From positions 2,091,450 through 2,155,449 of the forward strand of contig NW_004955460.1 in assembly GCF_000276665.1 (NCBI RefSeq): a stretch of 64,000 bases of DNA, read 5' to 3'. Positions within the stretch are counted from its first letter, which is position 1, and each line of letters begins with the position of its first letter. Origin of the DNA: Chinchilla lanigera. Its lineage: Eukaryota; Chordata; Mammalia; Rodentia; Chinchillidae. The notes beneath the pieces were generated by a model that was not told the DNA's origin, searched no databases, and was given only the letters and a program-made list of their open reading frames with translations. This document shows positions 11,481-23,000 of the stretch, piece after piece. The position numbers were made by a program, and so were the translations under genes.

Positions 11481-12559
11481 AAAACTGAAATCTCTGTTGT
11501 CTAAGAACTCTGGAACGAAGTCCTAGCAGTAACCAACTTTGGGTTCTTTAATATTTATTTTGAAATGATGTGAGACATAGATCTTGAATGACTTTTTCAA
11601 TCCTTGGCACGAAACAGGACTTTTCTAAGGATCTGGTTGTCCCGTTTGCCAAGAACTCAGTGGGATACGACTCTGGATTGGAGGTTGAAGTCTGATTCCC
11701 TTTGAACTGTCCTCAGATTTTTCTTTTTCATTTGTGCTCTTTTTTTATAAGAGAAAAAATGTAAATTGCTTTTCCTTATGCTTGGAAAATTTATATAACA
11801 AAAATTTATACAAAGTATTTATATAGTAAGCTGGAAAAATCAAAAATAGCATAAAGAGTAGTTATCAATAGCACACAATAACTTCAAAATTTCATGCAAT
11901 GAAGTTTTATTAGGTTTGGGTCAGAGAAAAAATATATGCCCTTGAATTTCTCTAGGAAATATCAATGGCTTACTTGCTTCTTATTTCAAGCTAGCATCTG
12001 GAATTCTAGTTGTCCTAGAGCACTGAGTCCTCTGTTTATTACGTCAGAGCATGGGTTTGAGAATGAAACAAACCAAGGTTGAAATTTCTGCTGCAACTGA
12101 CATGAAGAGAACTAATATAAGATGTGGCTTCTGAGGCCAAAGCCTACTCTGGAGACAAAACAAAAACAGGACAGGAGCTGATTGCTCTACGATATTAAGA
12201 ATTGTGAAAAATTCAAATGAGGCAAATATGAAATGAGGAAAAAAATATCAGACAGATATGGAAATGGGTGAGTATCAAGAGGAGGAAGTTAGTGGGAATT
12301 CTACAAAATATGGATGACTCTGGCAGAGAGCAATCATGTCAGCCTTGCCTTCCTTGCACCTTACAGTAAGTGCTTACTGTGGAGAAAATCCGATCTCTCC
12401 CAAGTAAGTGCAAAGAAAAGTCCCTTGGGGATAAGAGAAATAGGGAGAGGATGGGGCCAGGTTGTAACTGCAGTTTGCCACTTGAAACACCCTCACAAGG
12501 AAACCCTCGGTACAACATTACAGTGCTAGAGAAGTCATTATACCTATGTCCAAGCCCTA
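11481..12559. other. Unassigned sequence
   Basis: No gene or confident repeat. Several short overlapping frames at 12314-12575 on both strands are unsupported. Confidence 0.4.
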
Positions 12560-12880
12560 GAAGGAACATGGCCAAGAGGGAAGCTCAAGGTGACCCGTGG
12601 ACAGAAGGTGATAATGATGTGCCAATGTAGGCCCATCCACAGCAACAAATGGACCTTTGGTGACACCCTATATGTTCCTTATCTATGTATTGAACAGCTA
12701 AATGTAATGCAGGGTTGCAGTTGTACTAATGTATCATTTAGGGTCCTCAAGAGGACCGAATCAGCAGAAAATACATACGTAATTATGCAAAGGGGGTATA
12801 TGAGGCCTCTTGCTACCTTCTGCTTAATCATGTTGCAAATCTAAAACAGGTTTAAAAATAAAATGCATTAATTTTTTAAA
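12560..12880 (+). mobile_element. L1M 3' end, interrupted by an LTR fragment
   Basis: 'gtgataatgatgtgccaatg' and 'gcaacaaatggacctttggt' followed, after an interruption, by 'tatatgaggcctcttgctac' and 'cttctgcttaatcatgttgc' match the terminal part of an L1M element. The interruption (about 12700-12796) looks like the end of an antisense MLT2-like LTR and parallels 10900-10965. Confidence 0.6.
12700..12796 (-). mobile_element. MLT2-like LTR fragment inside an L1
   Basis: 'aatgtatcatttagggtcct', 'cagcagaaaatacatacgta' and 'attatgcaaaggggg' parallel the same order at 10903-10970. Short and partial. Confidence 0.5.
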
Positions 12881-12894
12881 AATAGAAGATCTTA

Positions 12895-14740
12895 TTCTCA
12901 TAATCTGAATATAGTTTAATTCTTAAAACTTATCAATTTATTTCACCACTGAAGTGGAAAAATGGGCCATTTGGAAAAATCACATTATCATTTCAGTAAA
13001 TGTAGAAAAAATATCAAAGTTCAAATGTATTTATGATAACCTTCTCAAGAAAGGACTAAAAGGATATTTTCCTACCTGCATTCAAAAGTTGAAATAAACA
13101 ACAATTTAAAATTTCATAAATATACATATATATGTATTTATATTCCTGGTACAAAAACTAATGGTCTTAACTAGAATATTAAGACATGAAAAATAAGAAA
13201 GGGGCTTAAGGATTCAGAAACCAGAGACAGAAATATTTCTCTTTTTTTATAAGATAATATCTATATAGAAACTGCAGTGTGCTCAGGAAGCTGAAGCAGG
13301 AAGATCTTTGTGAGTTCAAGACCAGCCTGGGTTACAAAGTGAGCTCAAGGCCAGCCTGAACTGCATAGCAAGATTCTGTCTCAAAAAGACAAAAAGAAAG
13401 AAAGAGAGAAAGAAAGAAAGAAAGAAAGAAAGAAAAAAGAAATTGTAGTAAAATTAATAGTAAATCAGGTTGTCAAACATTTCCAGCTTATAAAATTCAA
13501 TATCTCTTTTTCACACTAAGAAAATGAATAGAAAATTAATAGAAAACAACAAATGAATAGAAAATTAATAGAAAATAATGTCCTCTTCATTGACACTATA
13601 AAATACCTAGAAACTGACCTATGGAAAAAATCATGGGAGAACTTTTAGAATTGGAAAAAATTATAAAGCACTTTTAAATGACCCAAAAGATTTAAGTAGG
13701 TAGAAAGTCCAGATCATGCCCATGACTGTGATAATCTAGCATTGTCTTTATAGTAGTTCTTCCCAAATTAACCTATACAGTCAATACAATTTTAGACCAA
13801 GCATAAGAAGATTTTTTAGGAAATTGGGAAAGTGATTTTAAAGTGGGTATGGAAAAAAAAACATGCCAATTATATAACCCAGTTTTGAAAAAGAAATGAA
13901 AAGAAATGGCTCCAGGATTTAGAAGTGGGGTGAGCAGCAAACACAGTCTGTAAGTTATCAAGAAACACTACAGATCAAAATTAGTAAAAGTAAGGTGATG
14001 TCAGTACAAGAATAAACAGAATCCCTGTGATAGAACAGACAGCCAGGTATGCTTGGAAACTGGTATAAAAATGACACCAAAATCAGTGTACAAAAAGTGG
14101 ATCACTTAAGAGAAACTTCTGGGAAAACTGTCTCACTCTGTGGAGAAAAATAAAACTCATAAATCCATCCTACATAAAAGTAAAATTCAAGTGAATTCAA
14201 ACCTAAATATGAGAGACAAAAGACAAATCTTAGCAGAAGAAAATGCAGACAAATATTTTCACGACTTTTGGGGGAATCTATCCTGGATTTAAAAATCACG
14301 AACAAAGAGGGAAAATTGATGATGAGTTTCTGTACTTTACATCTTGGATTATTCTGGAAGGAAGGAGTTTTTGATCAAGGTAACTACTGGAGAGCAGATT
14401 ATGAGAAGATATTTAATACAAAAAGCATTCATATTGCAATCTAAAAATAAAAATCAACAAGAAAAATACAGAAAACACCACAGAGAAGTGGACACAGTTA
14501 AATATAGATGGTACAGTTGAGAAAGACAAATGGTTAACAAGTGGATGAAAATATGCTTAATTTCTGTAATAATACTGAATTCAAATTGAAGCAATAATCA
14601 GGAGAAACATCTAATATATTGACAAAAATTATATGAAGTTGTACAATACTAAGTGTCATTAGAAATGGGGAAAATGTTAGTTTTTATGCTCTATGGATAG
14701 AGTTCACATTTTACACACATTCTGGAAATCTCTCTAGTGT
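12895..14740 (+). mobile_element. Decayed L1 ORF2 remnant
   Basis: The ordered pieces resemble L1 ORF2 reverse-transcriptase and downstream sequence: 'atcatttcagtaaatgtaga' (the catalytic-region neighbourhood), later 'aaatacctagaaactgacct', and 'gtgataatctagcattgtct'. Stop codons and indels are everywhere. A B1 is inserted at 13276-13440. A local duplication of 'gaaaattaatagaaaa' occurs at 13530-13575. Confidence 0.6.
13276..13440 (+). mobile_element. B1 SINE (5'-truncated) with (GAAA)n tail
   Basis: 'gaagctgaagcaggaagatc', a duplicated 'accagcctgggttacaaagt' / 'gccagcctgaactgcatagc', then 'attctgtctcaaaaag' and a GAAA tail at 13395-13440. Confidence 0.9.
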
Positions 14741-14764
14741 CTTTTAATAAAACTGATGTTTTTT

Positions 14765-14990
14765 GGCTCAAGCTGTGTGTGGTATTACATGTCTATAATC
14801 CCAGCATTTGGGCAGGCTGATGCAGGAGGATCACAAATTCACCTCAGCCTGGGAAACTTAGTGACTGTTTTTATAAGGGGCCAGGAATATAGGTTATTCT
14901 GAAGGCCCTGGGTTCAATTCTCAGAAGAAAAGAAAGAAAAAAAAAGAAAAAAAAAGAGAAGGAAAGAAAAGAAAAAAGAAGAAAAGGAAA
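14765..14990 (+). mobile_element. B1+ID composite SINE
   Basis: A left B1 part ('ctataatcccagcatttggg', 'gatgcaggaggatcacaaat') is followed by an ID-like right part ('ggccctgggttcaattctca') and a long purine-rich tail. The dimeric form is seen in several non-murid rodents. Confidence 0.85.
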
Positions 14991-15223
14991 GGAAAAACAA
15001 AATCAACCAACCAACTAACCAAACAAAAAAATCTCTGGTCTATGCAAAGTTCTGATTTGGGTTGTATATTACTTGCTGATGGTAGCAGTGCTTTGGAGAA
15101 ATCTTTAAAAAAATGAGAATAAACAGTGGACATATAGGGTATTATACTCTACAGCAATAAAAAGCTATACACTCTTTCCTCATACACAGATTATAAAAAG
15201 TGTGGTGTTTAAGACAAAATTAT

Positions 15224-15372
15224 AAAACCTGGCATAGTGGTGCACATCTGTGAACCCAGCACTGGAGAGGCTGAGGCAGGAGGATTATCATCATTTCTGG
15301 GCTAGCCTGAGCTACAAGTTCAAGACCAGCCTGCATTACATAGCAGGTGTCTGTCTCAAGAAAAAAAAAAGA
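15224..15372 (+). mobile_element. B1 SINE
   Basis: 'ggcatagtggtgcacatctg', 'aacccagcactggagaggct', 'caagaccagcctgcattaca', 'tgtctcaag' and an A tail. Confidence 0.93.
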
Positions 15373-15639
15373 ATTATGAGTATATCTATAGTATAATAAC
15401 ATTTAAAAAATTAAATATATGAGTGTAACTGCTATTTTTTAAGAAAACATATTCACAGAGTAGTATAAAACTTTAAAAAGGCAGACTAAGTCAGCATAGA
15501 GGGAGAAATGCTGAGTTAGAGGTGGAGCCCCAAAAGGACCTTCCTCAGGTGATAATTAGTATACAGCAGGCTGAGGAATAAGATGAACTCCACAACCTCC
15601 CCCCGTCCCCAGAAATCAAATCAGTGCTCCATCCCATAT

Positions 15640-16070
15640 AGCTGTGATATTCATGCCCAAATCACTTAACTTCTCACAGCTTTTGTTTTCTGATCTGTAA
15701 AATGTGATGAGAAATACGTGCCTCGTTCTTTAAGTAGGATAAATGCGATGCAGTATTGCAAGCTCTTATTGCAGTGCTGGAAAGAGGTTCCTGCCACCAC
15801 AGGAAGCTGATTAGGTAACGCGTGGGTCCACAGCAATGTCCTTCTTGTCAAGCTGGCTTGCTGTCGTCTAAGCTGGCTGTACCCGAAGCCAGCTGTGAGG
15901 TTGTTCAGTTATTTATGCTTGGTAAACCACAGGTCTCCTCTCGGTCCATTGCACATAGAATAGCACATTCTCCCTGATGTCACACGGGCCACCTACCAGC
16001 AATGTAAGCAAAGCTGACACCTATAAGCTGGCACAAAATAAGTGCTCAGTGAATGCTTATTATTTTTATT
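15640..16070 (+). mobile_element. MIR SINE, probably split
   Basis: 15640-15755 matches the MIR core ('caaatcacttaacttctcac', 'tctgatctgtaaaatgtgat'). 16005-16070 matches the MIR 3' end ('aataagtgctcagtgaatgc'). The 250 bases between are not assigned and may be an insertion. Confidence 0.6.
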
Positions 16071-16189
16071 TGTTATTTATTCAAATGTTTCGAGTAAAAC
16101 TTGGTTCATCTAAACATTTTACTCATGCCTGAATTAAAAATAATAGCAAATCCTGGTTTGTGTTTCATCTTTTATTTTATAACCCAATA

Positions 16190-16977
16190 ATTCTCAAAAT
16201 TTTGATCTCAGTACACCAATTTCAAAAATTATAAAGCATTTCAAAGATTATTTTTTGTTTATATGGACACTATCTGTCACATGAACTAACTTAAAAATTA
16301 AAATTGAGACATTTAAAAATATGTGTTTATCAGTTCATTTAATGTAGCAAAGAAAAATCCATTTTATGCTAAGAAAATAATATTATATGGAAAATAAATT
16401 TTATGAAACAAAAAGAATAGTAAGAAGAGTACCATTCTTTTGCATTTTTTGCAAACCTCTTAACAGAAAACAGCTATAAACTCATGTGGTTTGGCATTTA
16501 ATCTCTTGTGGATGTTGTTTTTGTTTAAATATCTGAAGGAAATCCACCCTCACATATAGAGTTTTAAAACAGGCTTTTCTGATCATTGTGGGCATTCTCT
16601 GTTGTTATACCCAAACTTGCTAAGTGGTAGTTTTTAAAGGTTAATTGCCAAATCTGCAAGGAATGTGGGGCCTGAAATTATATCAACCTGCATTTTATTT
16701 CCTGTTACATAAAAATCTGTTAATATGGTACTTTAAATGGAGATTTAAGCACTTGTGATTTTGTATCATCATTTGGGAAACATTAGTTCACTGCATTAAT
16801 GCTGGTGCATTTCATGAACTAACATAAGAAATCATATTTGTTAATGTCACCAAGTCTCACCTGAAAACCCTTCTAGCATTGGGAAACTGTCTATTTGTTG
16901 TGTCGGATTCACAGTTCCAAAACCTTAACTTTTGCTCAAAAGCTCAAATTCTATCATGAACCAATACTGTCAGCTGT
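16190..16977 (-). mobile_element. hAT (Charlie-like) transposase relic, C-terminal part
   Basis: Minus-strand translation near 16573-16641 gives a block like KLPLSKFG...REYPQ-SEK, interrupted by a stop (written here with gaps). This corresponds to the conserved hAT C-terminal region (aromatic-x(n)-EYP-x-L-S-x-KA) before the dimerisation segment. Upstream in the relic, 'gacagtttcccaatgctaga' and surrounding codons follow the order known in domesticated ZBED/FAM200-type hAT proteins. Stops and frameshifts throughout show it is dead. It continues past the inserted LTR at 17341-17545. Assignment to hAT is good; the exact family is uncertain. Confidence 0.6.
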
Positions 16978-17340
16978 TGTCATGGCTGAGATCTAAAATG
17001 TCCCCCCAAAGCCTCATGTGTTCGCAAGGTGATTGGAACATGGGCTGCTACACTGATAGTGGATTAACTGGTTATTGAGTTTGTAGCTGTGCCATGAGCA
17101 GGAGGAGCCTGGTTAGAGGTGGTCACCGGGGGTGACTGGCTCTCTCCTCACTCTGCTTTCCTTTCTGGCTGCCACAGGATGAGCGGTTTTCCTCTGCCAG
17201 GTCCTTTCCCTTGCCTTGGACCCAACCAACTTTGGACTAACCGCTTAGAAAACTCTGAGCCAAATAAACCTCTCCCCTCTCTTCCTTTAAGTTGTGTGTG
17301 TTTGGTATTTTGTCCCAGTAACAGCAAAGTGACCAAAACA
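16978..17340 (+). mobile_element. ORR1-like MaLR solo LTR with perfect 5-bp target duplication
   Basis: Begins TGTCATGGCTGAGATCTAAA and 'atgtccccccaaagcctcat', contains an AATAAA-type signal at 17263 ('ccaaataaacctctcc') and the pre-end block 'cctttaagttgtgtgtgttt', and ends with CA at 17340. The five bases before it (16973-16977) and after it (17341-17345) are both GCTGT, a perfect duplication of the size made by ERVL-class integrases. It is 363 bp with no internal region, so a solo LTR. It interrupts the antisense hAT relic. A 104-codon frame on + and a 111-codon frame on - across it are not genes. Confidence 0.9.
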
Positions 17341-17545
17341 GCTGTTTTTGTTGAAGTAACTGGTTCATTTTTGAGAATGTGCCTTCCATATATAGCCAAA
17401 CCTGAACTGATACTGCATTGGTTTTCAGCATAAAGATGGTGCTCCTTGCGAGAAAGTGGCTGCCTCAGGAGACCTCCCATCATAAAGTCCCTTCCGTGAA
17501 CTTCGCTTTACTGTCAGCAGAGGGCTTTCTGCCTCCCTCCTTTTC
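17341..17545 (-). mobile_element. hAT transposase relic, part beyond the LTR
   Basis: The minus strand here stays open for several tens of codons and continues the relic at 16190-16977 once the LTR is discounted. The two pieces were contiguous before the LTR inserted. Confidence 0.45.
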
Positions 17546-17621
17546 ATTACACCGTATCCAAATGTGAAAATGTAATAAAATTAATAACTTTTATTGCTTC
17601 TTCCAGGTTGTGTGAAGTTGG

Positions 17622-17860
17622 TGTTTCTTTCTTTTCTTTTGTTTTATTTTTGTGTGTGTGTGTGTGTGTGTTAAAGATAAAAGAACTGAAACACATTAAC
17701 AGACACACCGACATAAATAAAACAACATAAAAACAATAAAAGCAACACAGAATTTCAGACAAGGTAATAGGAAATTACCAATGGTTGTTGTATTACATGT
17801 TGGTATCTTCAAATTGATTACTCAGATAAACAAATATAAGCCTGTTCTTGACTGTGGTGA
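17622..17860 (-). mobile_element. L1 3'-UTR, antisense, with (TG)n tail variant
   Basis: Read in reverse, it gives the same ordered landmarks as 51560-51765: 'gtaatcaatttgaagata', 'atgtaatacaacaaccattg', 'aattctgtgttgcttttatt', 'gttgttttatttatgtc', then 'ttcttttatcttta'. The poly-A side is at low coordinates and includes a TG/AC dinucleotide tract (17651-17671). Confidence 0.75.
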
Positions 17861-20311
17861 AGAGGAGAAATACAACTAGTGCAGCCTGGTATTACCTGCA
17901 TTCATGACAAGGTGCCAGCAGTTTTACCTAGTACTTATTCTGCAAATCATACTTTACGGTTCTTTTGACAGTGGTGATCTCACAGACCTGGGGATTCAAG
18001 CTTGAGGCATTTAATCTATTGAAGATTTTCTTCTATTTATTCAGAATGGTGTCTTCCACATGTGAAACCCAGTGTCTACTCTTGGTGAAGATGTAAAGAG
18101 AAAACCGGAAAAGGAAATTAGGGAGGATGTGAGAAGAACGTGTGTGTGTGTGTGTATGTGTGTGTGTGTCTGTGCACACGTATGCACACTCACATACAAG
18201 GGTGCAGAGAGCTAGATTTAGTGCGACCTCATCACCCTTTCACATAAGGCAAAATGAAATCTGTGGTATGAATAAATGAGTTTTGGTAAAGGAAACCGTA
18301 TAAGCAGTCTAGGATTCCCACAGGTTTTCCCTGCGGTGAGCAACAGGGCTCACAGTCGTGGACTTCTCTGGTTAAAGCAACTTTGTCATTGTCATCCAAG
18401 CCGCAGGAGGATAACAATTAACCTTTAGTCCTTTCCACTGGCAGACCATTCTTCTACTGTCATTCAAAGCACAGACTCTTGCACAGAAAGGAAAGGTGAT
18501 GCCTGCATACTCATTAGGAGCTTTTCAATGCGTTCTTGGTACTTTCTCTTATGTCAGTGTGCTGCTTAGGAAATTCTGATTGCCCACAACTACTGTCACC
18601 CATGACTTCTTTTGTGAATGGAAGTCCAAGGTCAGGTTCAACATTCCACAGTGGCTGTATTTCATGCATATTTATGCTGCACCTCACATTTGTCTTATTT
18701 TTATTCTACCCTTACCACCACCCCTCTCGCTGTCCCCATTTGATTATTAGCTGCTTGGTAATTATTAGCCGCTTGGTAATATGGTATAAATCATTTTAAT
18801 AGCTTCTCCACCATATTTCTGCTAACAGCTACCATGCCACATTAACGTTATATTATATACCCCAAAGGGAGGGGTATGACCCACATACACACTTTCCAAC
18901 AGATTTATGACAGGGCCAGGCCACTAAGCCCATGAACCCATTCATCTTGTGGCACCAGGAGCTTAATACATCCTGTTATCCCAAACCAGAGGCACTTCAG
19001 GAAAATGTCAGTGTAGGAAGCCCTGATAGTATGTAATCAGTTGAAATAGTTGACTTTTAAACAAAGGAGATAATGTATCTCCAATTCTGTTTAATCCTTA
19101 GGCAATTATAAAACATATTAAATGAATCCTTTCTCTTAGCATTCCACCACTCCCTCCCCATGACACACAGAATAAGAAAGTGGTAGCTTTTTGTAGCAGA
19201 GATTTGTGGTTTGAGACTTTACTGCATTTTCAAACCTGACCCAACTGTGCATCAAGCAGACATATTGGTGGGGCTATCATAGCTATTAGGAATGAGGTAA
19301 GGCAAAAGAAATAAAGATAAGTAGATGGGAGACAAGGAACCTCTATTTTTTGTCTCCTTTATTTACTTTAAAACTTTGGGATCCTGATTCAGCCCTCCAT
19401 GTAAGAATGCTAATGTCTCAGGGAGTATCTGCATTACAAAGTTTATTACCCCTAAATTTACCTAGTCTGTCTCATCCCCCTTCAAAATGGAGGATCTCAA
19501 GATAAGAGAAGCTCATTTTCAGGGTTGGCGGGAACATTCAATTGCCTGCTTTTACAATGTCCAGCTCCAGCCTGTCCCCTGAAGTGATGCCTCGAAGTCT
19601 CCAAACCTGCAATCACCCCAGATTCCAGGGAAAGTGAAGGCTGGCAGACCACCCATGATAAGATCACTTCCCCCCAACCCAGGAGAATCACCCCTGCCCG
19701 AGGACAATCAGCAGCAGGAGCCTAATTGCCCCTCAATGGTAAGGACGCCTCCAGGACTCCTCACAGCTATGCAAACCAGAACTGAGATAACGATCCACTC
19801 ACCCTGGGCCCATCTCAGTTTGACTTTGATACTTGGCCCTTGTGCTCTTGTAAGTGGATCAGTCTGAATCCTTGCATCAGAGGGAGCCTCCTCCAGTTAC
19901 CCAAACTGGAAGTTTTTCCTTCTCTCTCTTAATTTTTAATTCTACATGATAAACCAGTCCTTGCCTCTCACTGATGCATTCTGAAATTTGTTTACTATGA
20001 CATGAGTCAAGAATTGACTTGGTAGGGCCAGTTGAAGCCCCTTCTCCTGTGTGGGGGACCTGCTAGGACCGAATGAGGTGCTAAGAAGACAGACCAGGGA
20101 GTGATGCAGGTCATCCACAATGGAAGGGTGGAGGAGTGGAGTCCGCAATATGCATGCTGCACAGAGAACATCTGGAAAGGGTGAGCTTAGTGTAAACTGA
20201 TGTGAGCACATAGCAGAAAAGATGCATCTACTCCTGGAATCAAGGTTCAACACGGAAAGGCAGCTGGATGCTTGGACCCTGCACTCTTTCAGCTTTAGGA
20301 CTTCATTAGTG
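17861..20311. other. Mostly unassigned sequence
   Basis: Contains a (TG)n microsatellite at 18140-18171 and otherwise no confident feature. 19490-19890 is more GC-rich than its surroundings and could be an LTR or an old retrotransposon piece, but I found no TG...CA boundaries, no polyadenylation signal and no partner copy. Short frames of 60-128 codons have no domain. Confidence 0.4.
18140..18171. repeat. (TG)n microsatellite
   Basis: An interrupted GT/TG tract (gtgtgtgtgtgtgtatgtgt...). Confidence 0.8.
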
Positions 20312-20510
20312 GTCAGGCACAGTGACACATCCTATAATCCCAGCACTTAGAGAGGTGGAGACAGGAGAATCACAATTTCTAGTGCAGGGCAAGTTAGCCA
20401 GACTCCATCTCAAAATATAAATGAAAGCAAAGCCGAGCAAAATGGTACTGAGGACCTAGCTTAGTGGTACAGTATCTCTGAGTTCAATCCCCAGTACCAT
20501 ACACACATAC
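20312..20510 (+). mobile_element. B1+ID composite SINE
   Basis: 'taatcccagcacttagagag', 'gacaggagaatcacaatttc', 'gactccatctcaaaat', then an ID part 'gacctagcttagtggtacag' and 'tgagttcaatccccagtacc'. Confidence 0.9.
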
Positions 20511-21430
20511 AAGATCCTTTATGCAGACCCAAAGAGTGAGCTTCTGCACCATGAATCCTTGACTGGGGACACAGTCCATAGCATAGTTGAGAAGGGGGCT
20601 GACAGAGTAGAACATGTGCAAAGTCTGGGGGGCTCCAGCCCAGCCTCTTCCCCCTTTGTGACCTTAGGAAATGGCAGCCCACACTCATGGCAGAGGAGAG
20701 ATGGGGCCTGACAGTCAGTCCTGGTCTGGCCATTGGGTTAAGTCACTTGGATGATGTCACCCAGGAGCTCATTGTAGAGCTGAGATGAGGACAGTGGCCT
20801 GGCTGTCAGACCAGGGCCTTTGCTAGGGTGCTGTGGAATATGAAAGCAGTAGCAGCGTAGGGAAAGGGCACTGAGCATGGCCTGTCCTTTACTGAACAGC
20901 TGACCACGAGTGGTGGCTGCTGCACCATAAGGGTCAGCTACAAATTCTGTTGTGCCTACACAAGAAGGACATGATTATTATGACAACATAACATCATCTC
21001 CATTGGGGGGAGTGCGGGAATGTTTCAAGGTTTCTTGTAACTGTCTGTAGGATGCTTCTCTTTTCCAGAATGTGCTCCATTTAATAAAAAATTGATTCCT
21101 ACGTTATTCATCATATTTTCTTTGTGTTAGAAACCATGCTTCTAAAATAAGCAAACATGAAAAGACTATAAAAGAACAACTAAAAAGCAACTACACTCTC
21201 CTCAGAAGGTGGTCAGTGTTACTTTGATGTATTAGTAATCTTTTTATACACACCTGCACACCTCCACACACCCCACACAAACTTGTTCAGTGAAATTAGT
21301 ACCATCTTGCCTGTGTGTTTTGTGTCCATTAAGAAATAACATGAGTAGAAAACATTGTAGGGCTTAAAAACGTGTGTATACAATGTCACACAACACAAGT
21401 TAATGGTGTGTTCATCCACTTAATGAGGAC
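20511..21430. other. Unassigned sequence
   Basis: No gene or repeat named. Minus-strand frame 20461-20733 overlaps the SINE and has no domain. Confidence 0.4.
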
Positions 21431-21660
21431 TTGGGGCCATTCCCTTGACGTTGGGCATTTAAACTTTTGCAGTTCCTCCCTTTCATAAATACTACTATAC
21501 ACTGGATATTTTTGCACACTGATTTTCTATACACTTAATTGTTTTCTTAAGATAGCTTTTGAGAGAGAATTATCGAATCAAAGTATATGCATGTTTGAAA
21601 GCTCTTGATAAGTACCAACAAATCAATTTTCTGACTGAAATACCAGTTTACTCCGACTAA
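21431..21660. mobile_element. Possible ancient L1-family fragment
   Basis: 'ggccattcccttgacgttgg', 'catttaaacttttgcagttc' and 'gaatcaaagtatatgcatgt' follow the order of a common old L1-family repeat ('ccattcccctattgttggac ... gggtcaaagggtatgcac'). Diverged; family and strand uncertain. Confidence 0.4.
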
Positions 21661-21817
21661 AACGTCATCAAGGTGGTTATCTTATTACACCCTCTACAGC
21701 ACTGATCATTTTTTTTCTCGATTGAATTGGCAAAATATGACCATGGTGGTTTATTTGAACATATAGAATCCCTATGGTTAAATATTTTTAGATAGTTTTG
21801 CTGTTCTCTTCTCCTTT

Positions 21818-22012
21818 TTAAAAAACACTTGGAATTGAATCCACAGGCTTCACCTTGAGCTACATCCCTAGCTTCTGAATTTTTTTTAATTGGATACAAG
21901 ATCTTACCAAGTATTTAAATTGCCCAGGCTGGGCTCAGACTTGTGTTTGCCCTGCCTCAGGCTCTCAGAGTGCTGAGATGACAGGCATGGCTCACTGCAC
22001 CCAGGTTGCTTT
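21818..22012 (-). mobile_element. B1+ID composite SINE, antisense
   Basis: 'cacttggaattgaatccaca' and 'gagctacatccctagc' (ID part), then 'gcccaggctgggctcagact', 'gcctcaggctctcagagtgc', 'tgagatgacaggcatgg' (B1 part reversed). Confidence 0.88.
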
Positions 22013-22059
22013 TTTTCTTATTTGAATATTGTCTTCCATCCTTCATTTTAATTTAAAAA

Positions 22060-22232
22060 AAATGATTATTTATTTATTTATTTATTTAATATTTTGAGGC
22101 AAGGTCTTGCTATGTAGTTTAGGCTAGGCTTGAACTCACTGCACAGCCCAGGCTGGCCTCCATCTCCCTACTATCTTCCTGCCACAGCTTCCAAGTGTTG
22201 GGATTATAGGCCTGTGCCGCGATACCTAGCCC
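22060..22232 (-). mobile_element. B1 SINE with (ATTT)n tail, antisense
   Basis: An ATTT repeat at 22067-22090 is followed by 'ttgaggcaaggtcttgctat', 'cccaggctggcctccatctc' and 'gttgggattataggcctgtg'. Confidence 0.93.
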
Positions 22233-22380
22233 ATTCTTCATTTTTACTGAAAACTGAGTACTTACATTATTGATTTATTTGCCTTGTTAAATGTTAAAGA
22301 CAATACCCCTTTGCATGTGCATGTTACAGCTTTTCATGTGGCTCATCATGTTTTAATTTTGTTTATTAATTATCATTCAA

Positions 22381-22452
22381 GTATGTGTAATGGTATGTAT
22401 CTATAATCCCAACACTTAGGGAGGCTGAGACAGGAGAATCCCAAAGTTCTGT
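22381..22452 (+). mobile_element. B1 SINE, 5' fragment
   Basis: 'gtaatggtatgtatctataa', 'tcccaacacttagggaggct', 'gagacaggagaatccc'; the 3' half is missing. Confidence 0.85.
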
Positions 22453-22587
22453 TTTGCCTAAAAGTCTTGTTCAGACAACTGATATTCTATTCTTTTCCTC
22501 TCTTGTGCTTCTCTACAATGAAATATGTTGCCCATTTTAATCTCCTTTTCATCTAATTTTTTATTTTTATAATTTAAACTTTACCCT

Positions 22588-22752
22588 TATTTATTTACTT
22601 ATTTTTGGTTTTTGAGACAAGATCTCACTATGTAGTTCAGGCTGGCCTTTAACCCATTATGTAGCCCAGGTTGGATTCAAACTCTTGGTGGTCCTCCTGC
22701 CTCTGCTTTCCAGGTTCAGGGATGATAGGTGTGAACTGCCATGCCTGGCTCA
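22588..22752 (-). mobile_element. B1 SINE, antisense
   Basis: 'tttttgagacaagatctcac', 'tatgtagttcaggctggcct', 'gtagcccaggttggattcaa', 'gatgataggtgtgaactgcc'. Confidence 0.93.
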
Positions 22753-22862
22753 AATTTTACATTTAGTTTTCAAAATTAATTGCTAATTGAGTTTAGCATG
22801 AACTCTCAGATGAGACTTTACTTAAGTTTTCCAAATAATTTTTTCCTCAAAAAGGTAGAGAA

Positions 22863-23000
22863 GTCGGTATGGTGGCACACACCTAGCACTAGGGATGCTA
22901 AGGCAAGAGGATCATCATGAATTCCAGGACAGCCTGGGCTGCATAGAGAGTTCAAGGCCAGCCTAGGCTACATAGTGAGACCCTGTCTCAAAAGAAAACA
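22863..23000 (+). mobile_element. B1 SINE
   Basis: 'gtcggtatggtggcacacac', 'ggatgctaaggcaagaggat', duplicated 'cagcctgggctgcatagaga' / 'cagcctaggctacatagtga', 'gaccctgtctcaaaag'. Confidence 0.94.

Noticed and set aside
17119..17483. 104-codon (+) and 111-codon (-) frames
   Set aside because: They run across the ORR1-like LTR and into the hAT relic; no intact protein.
19490..19890. Possible LTR or exon in a GC-richer patch
   Set aside because: No TG...CA boundaries, target duplication, poly-A signal or second copy could be found; left unassigned.
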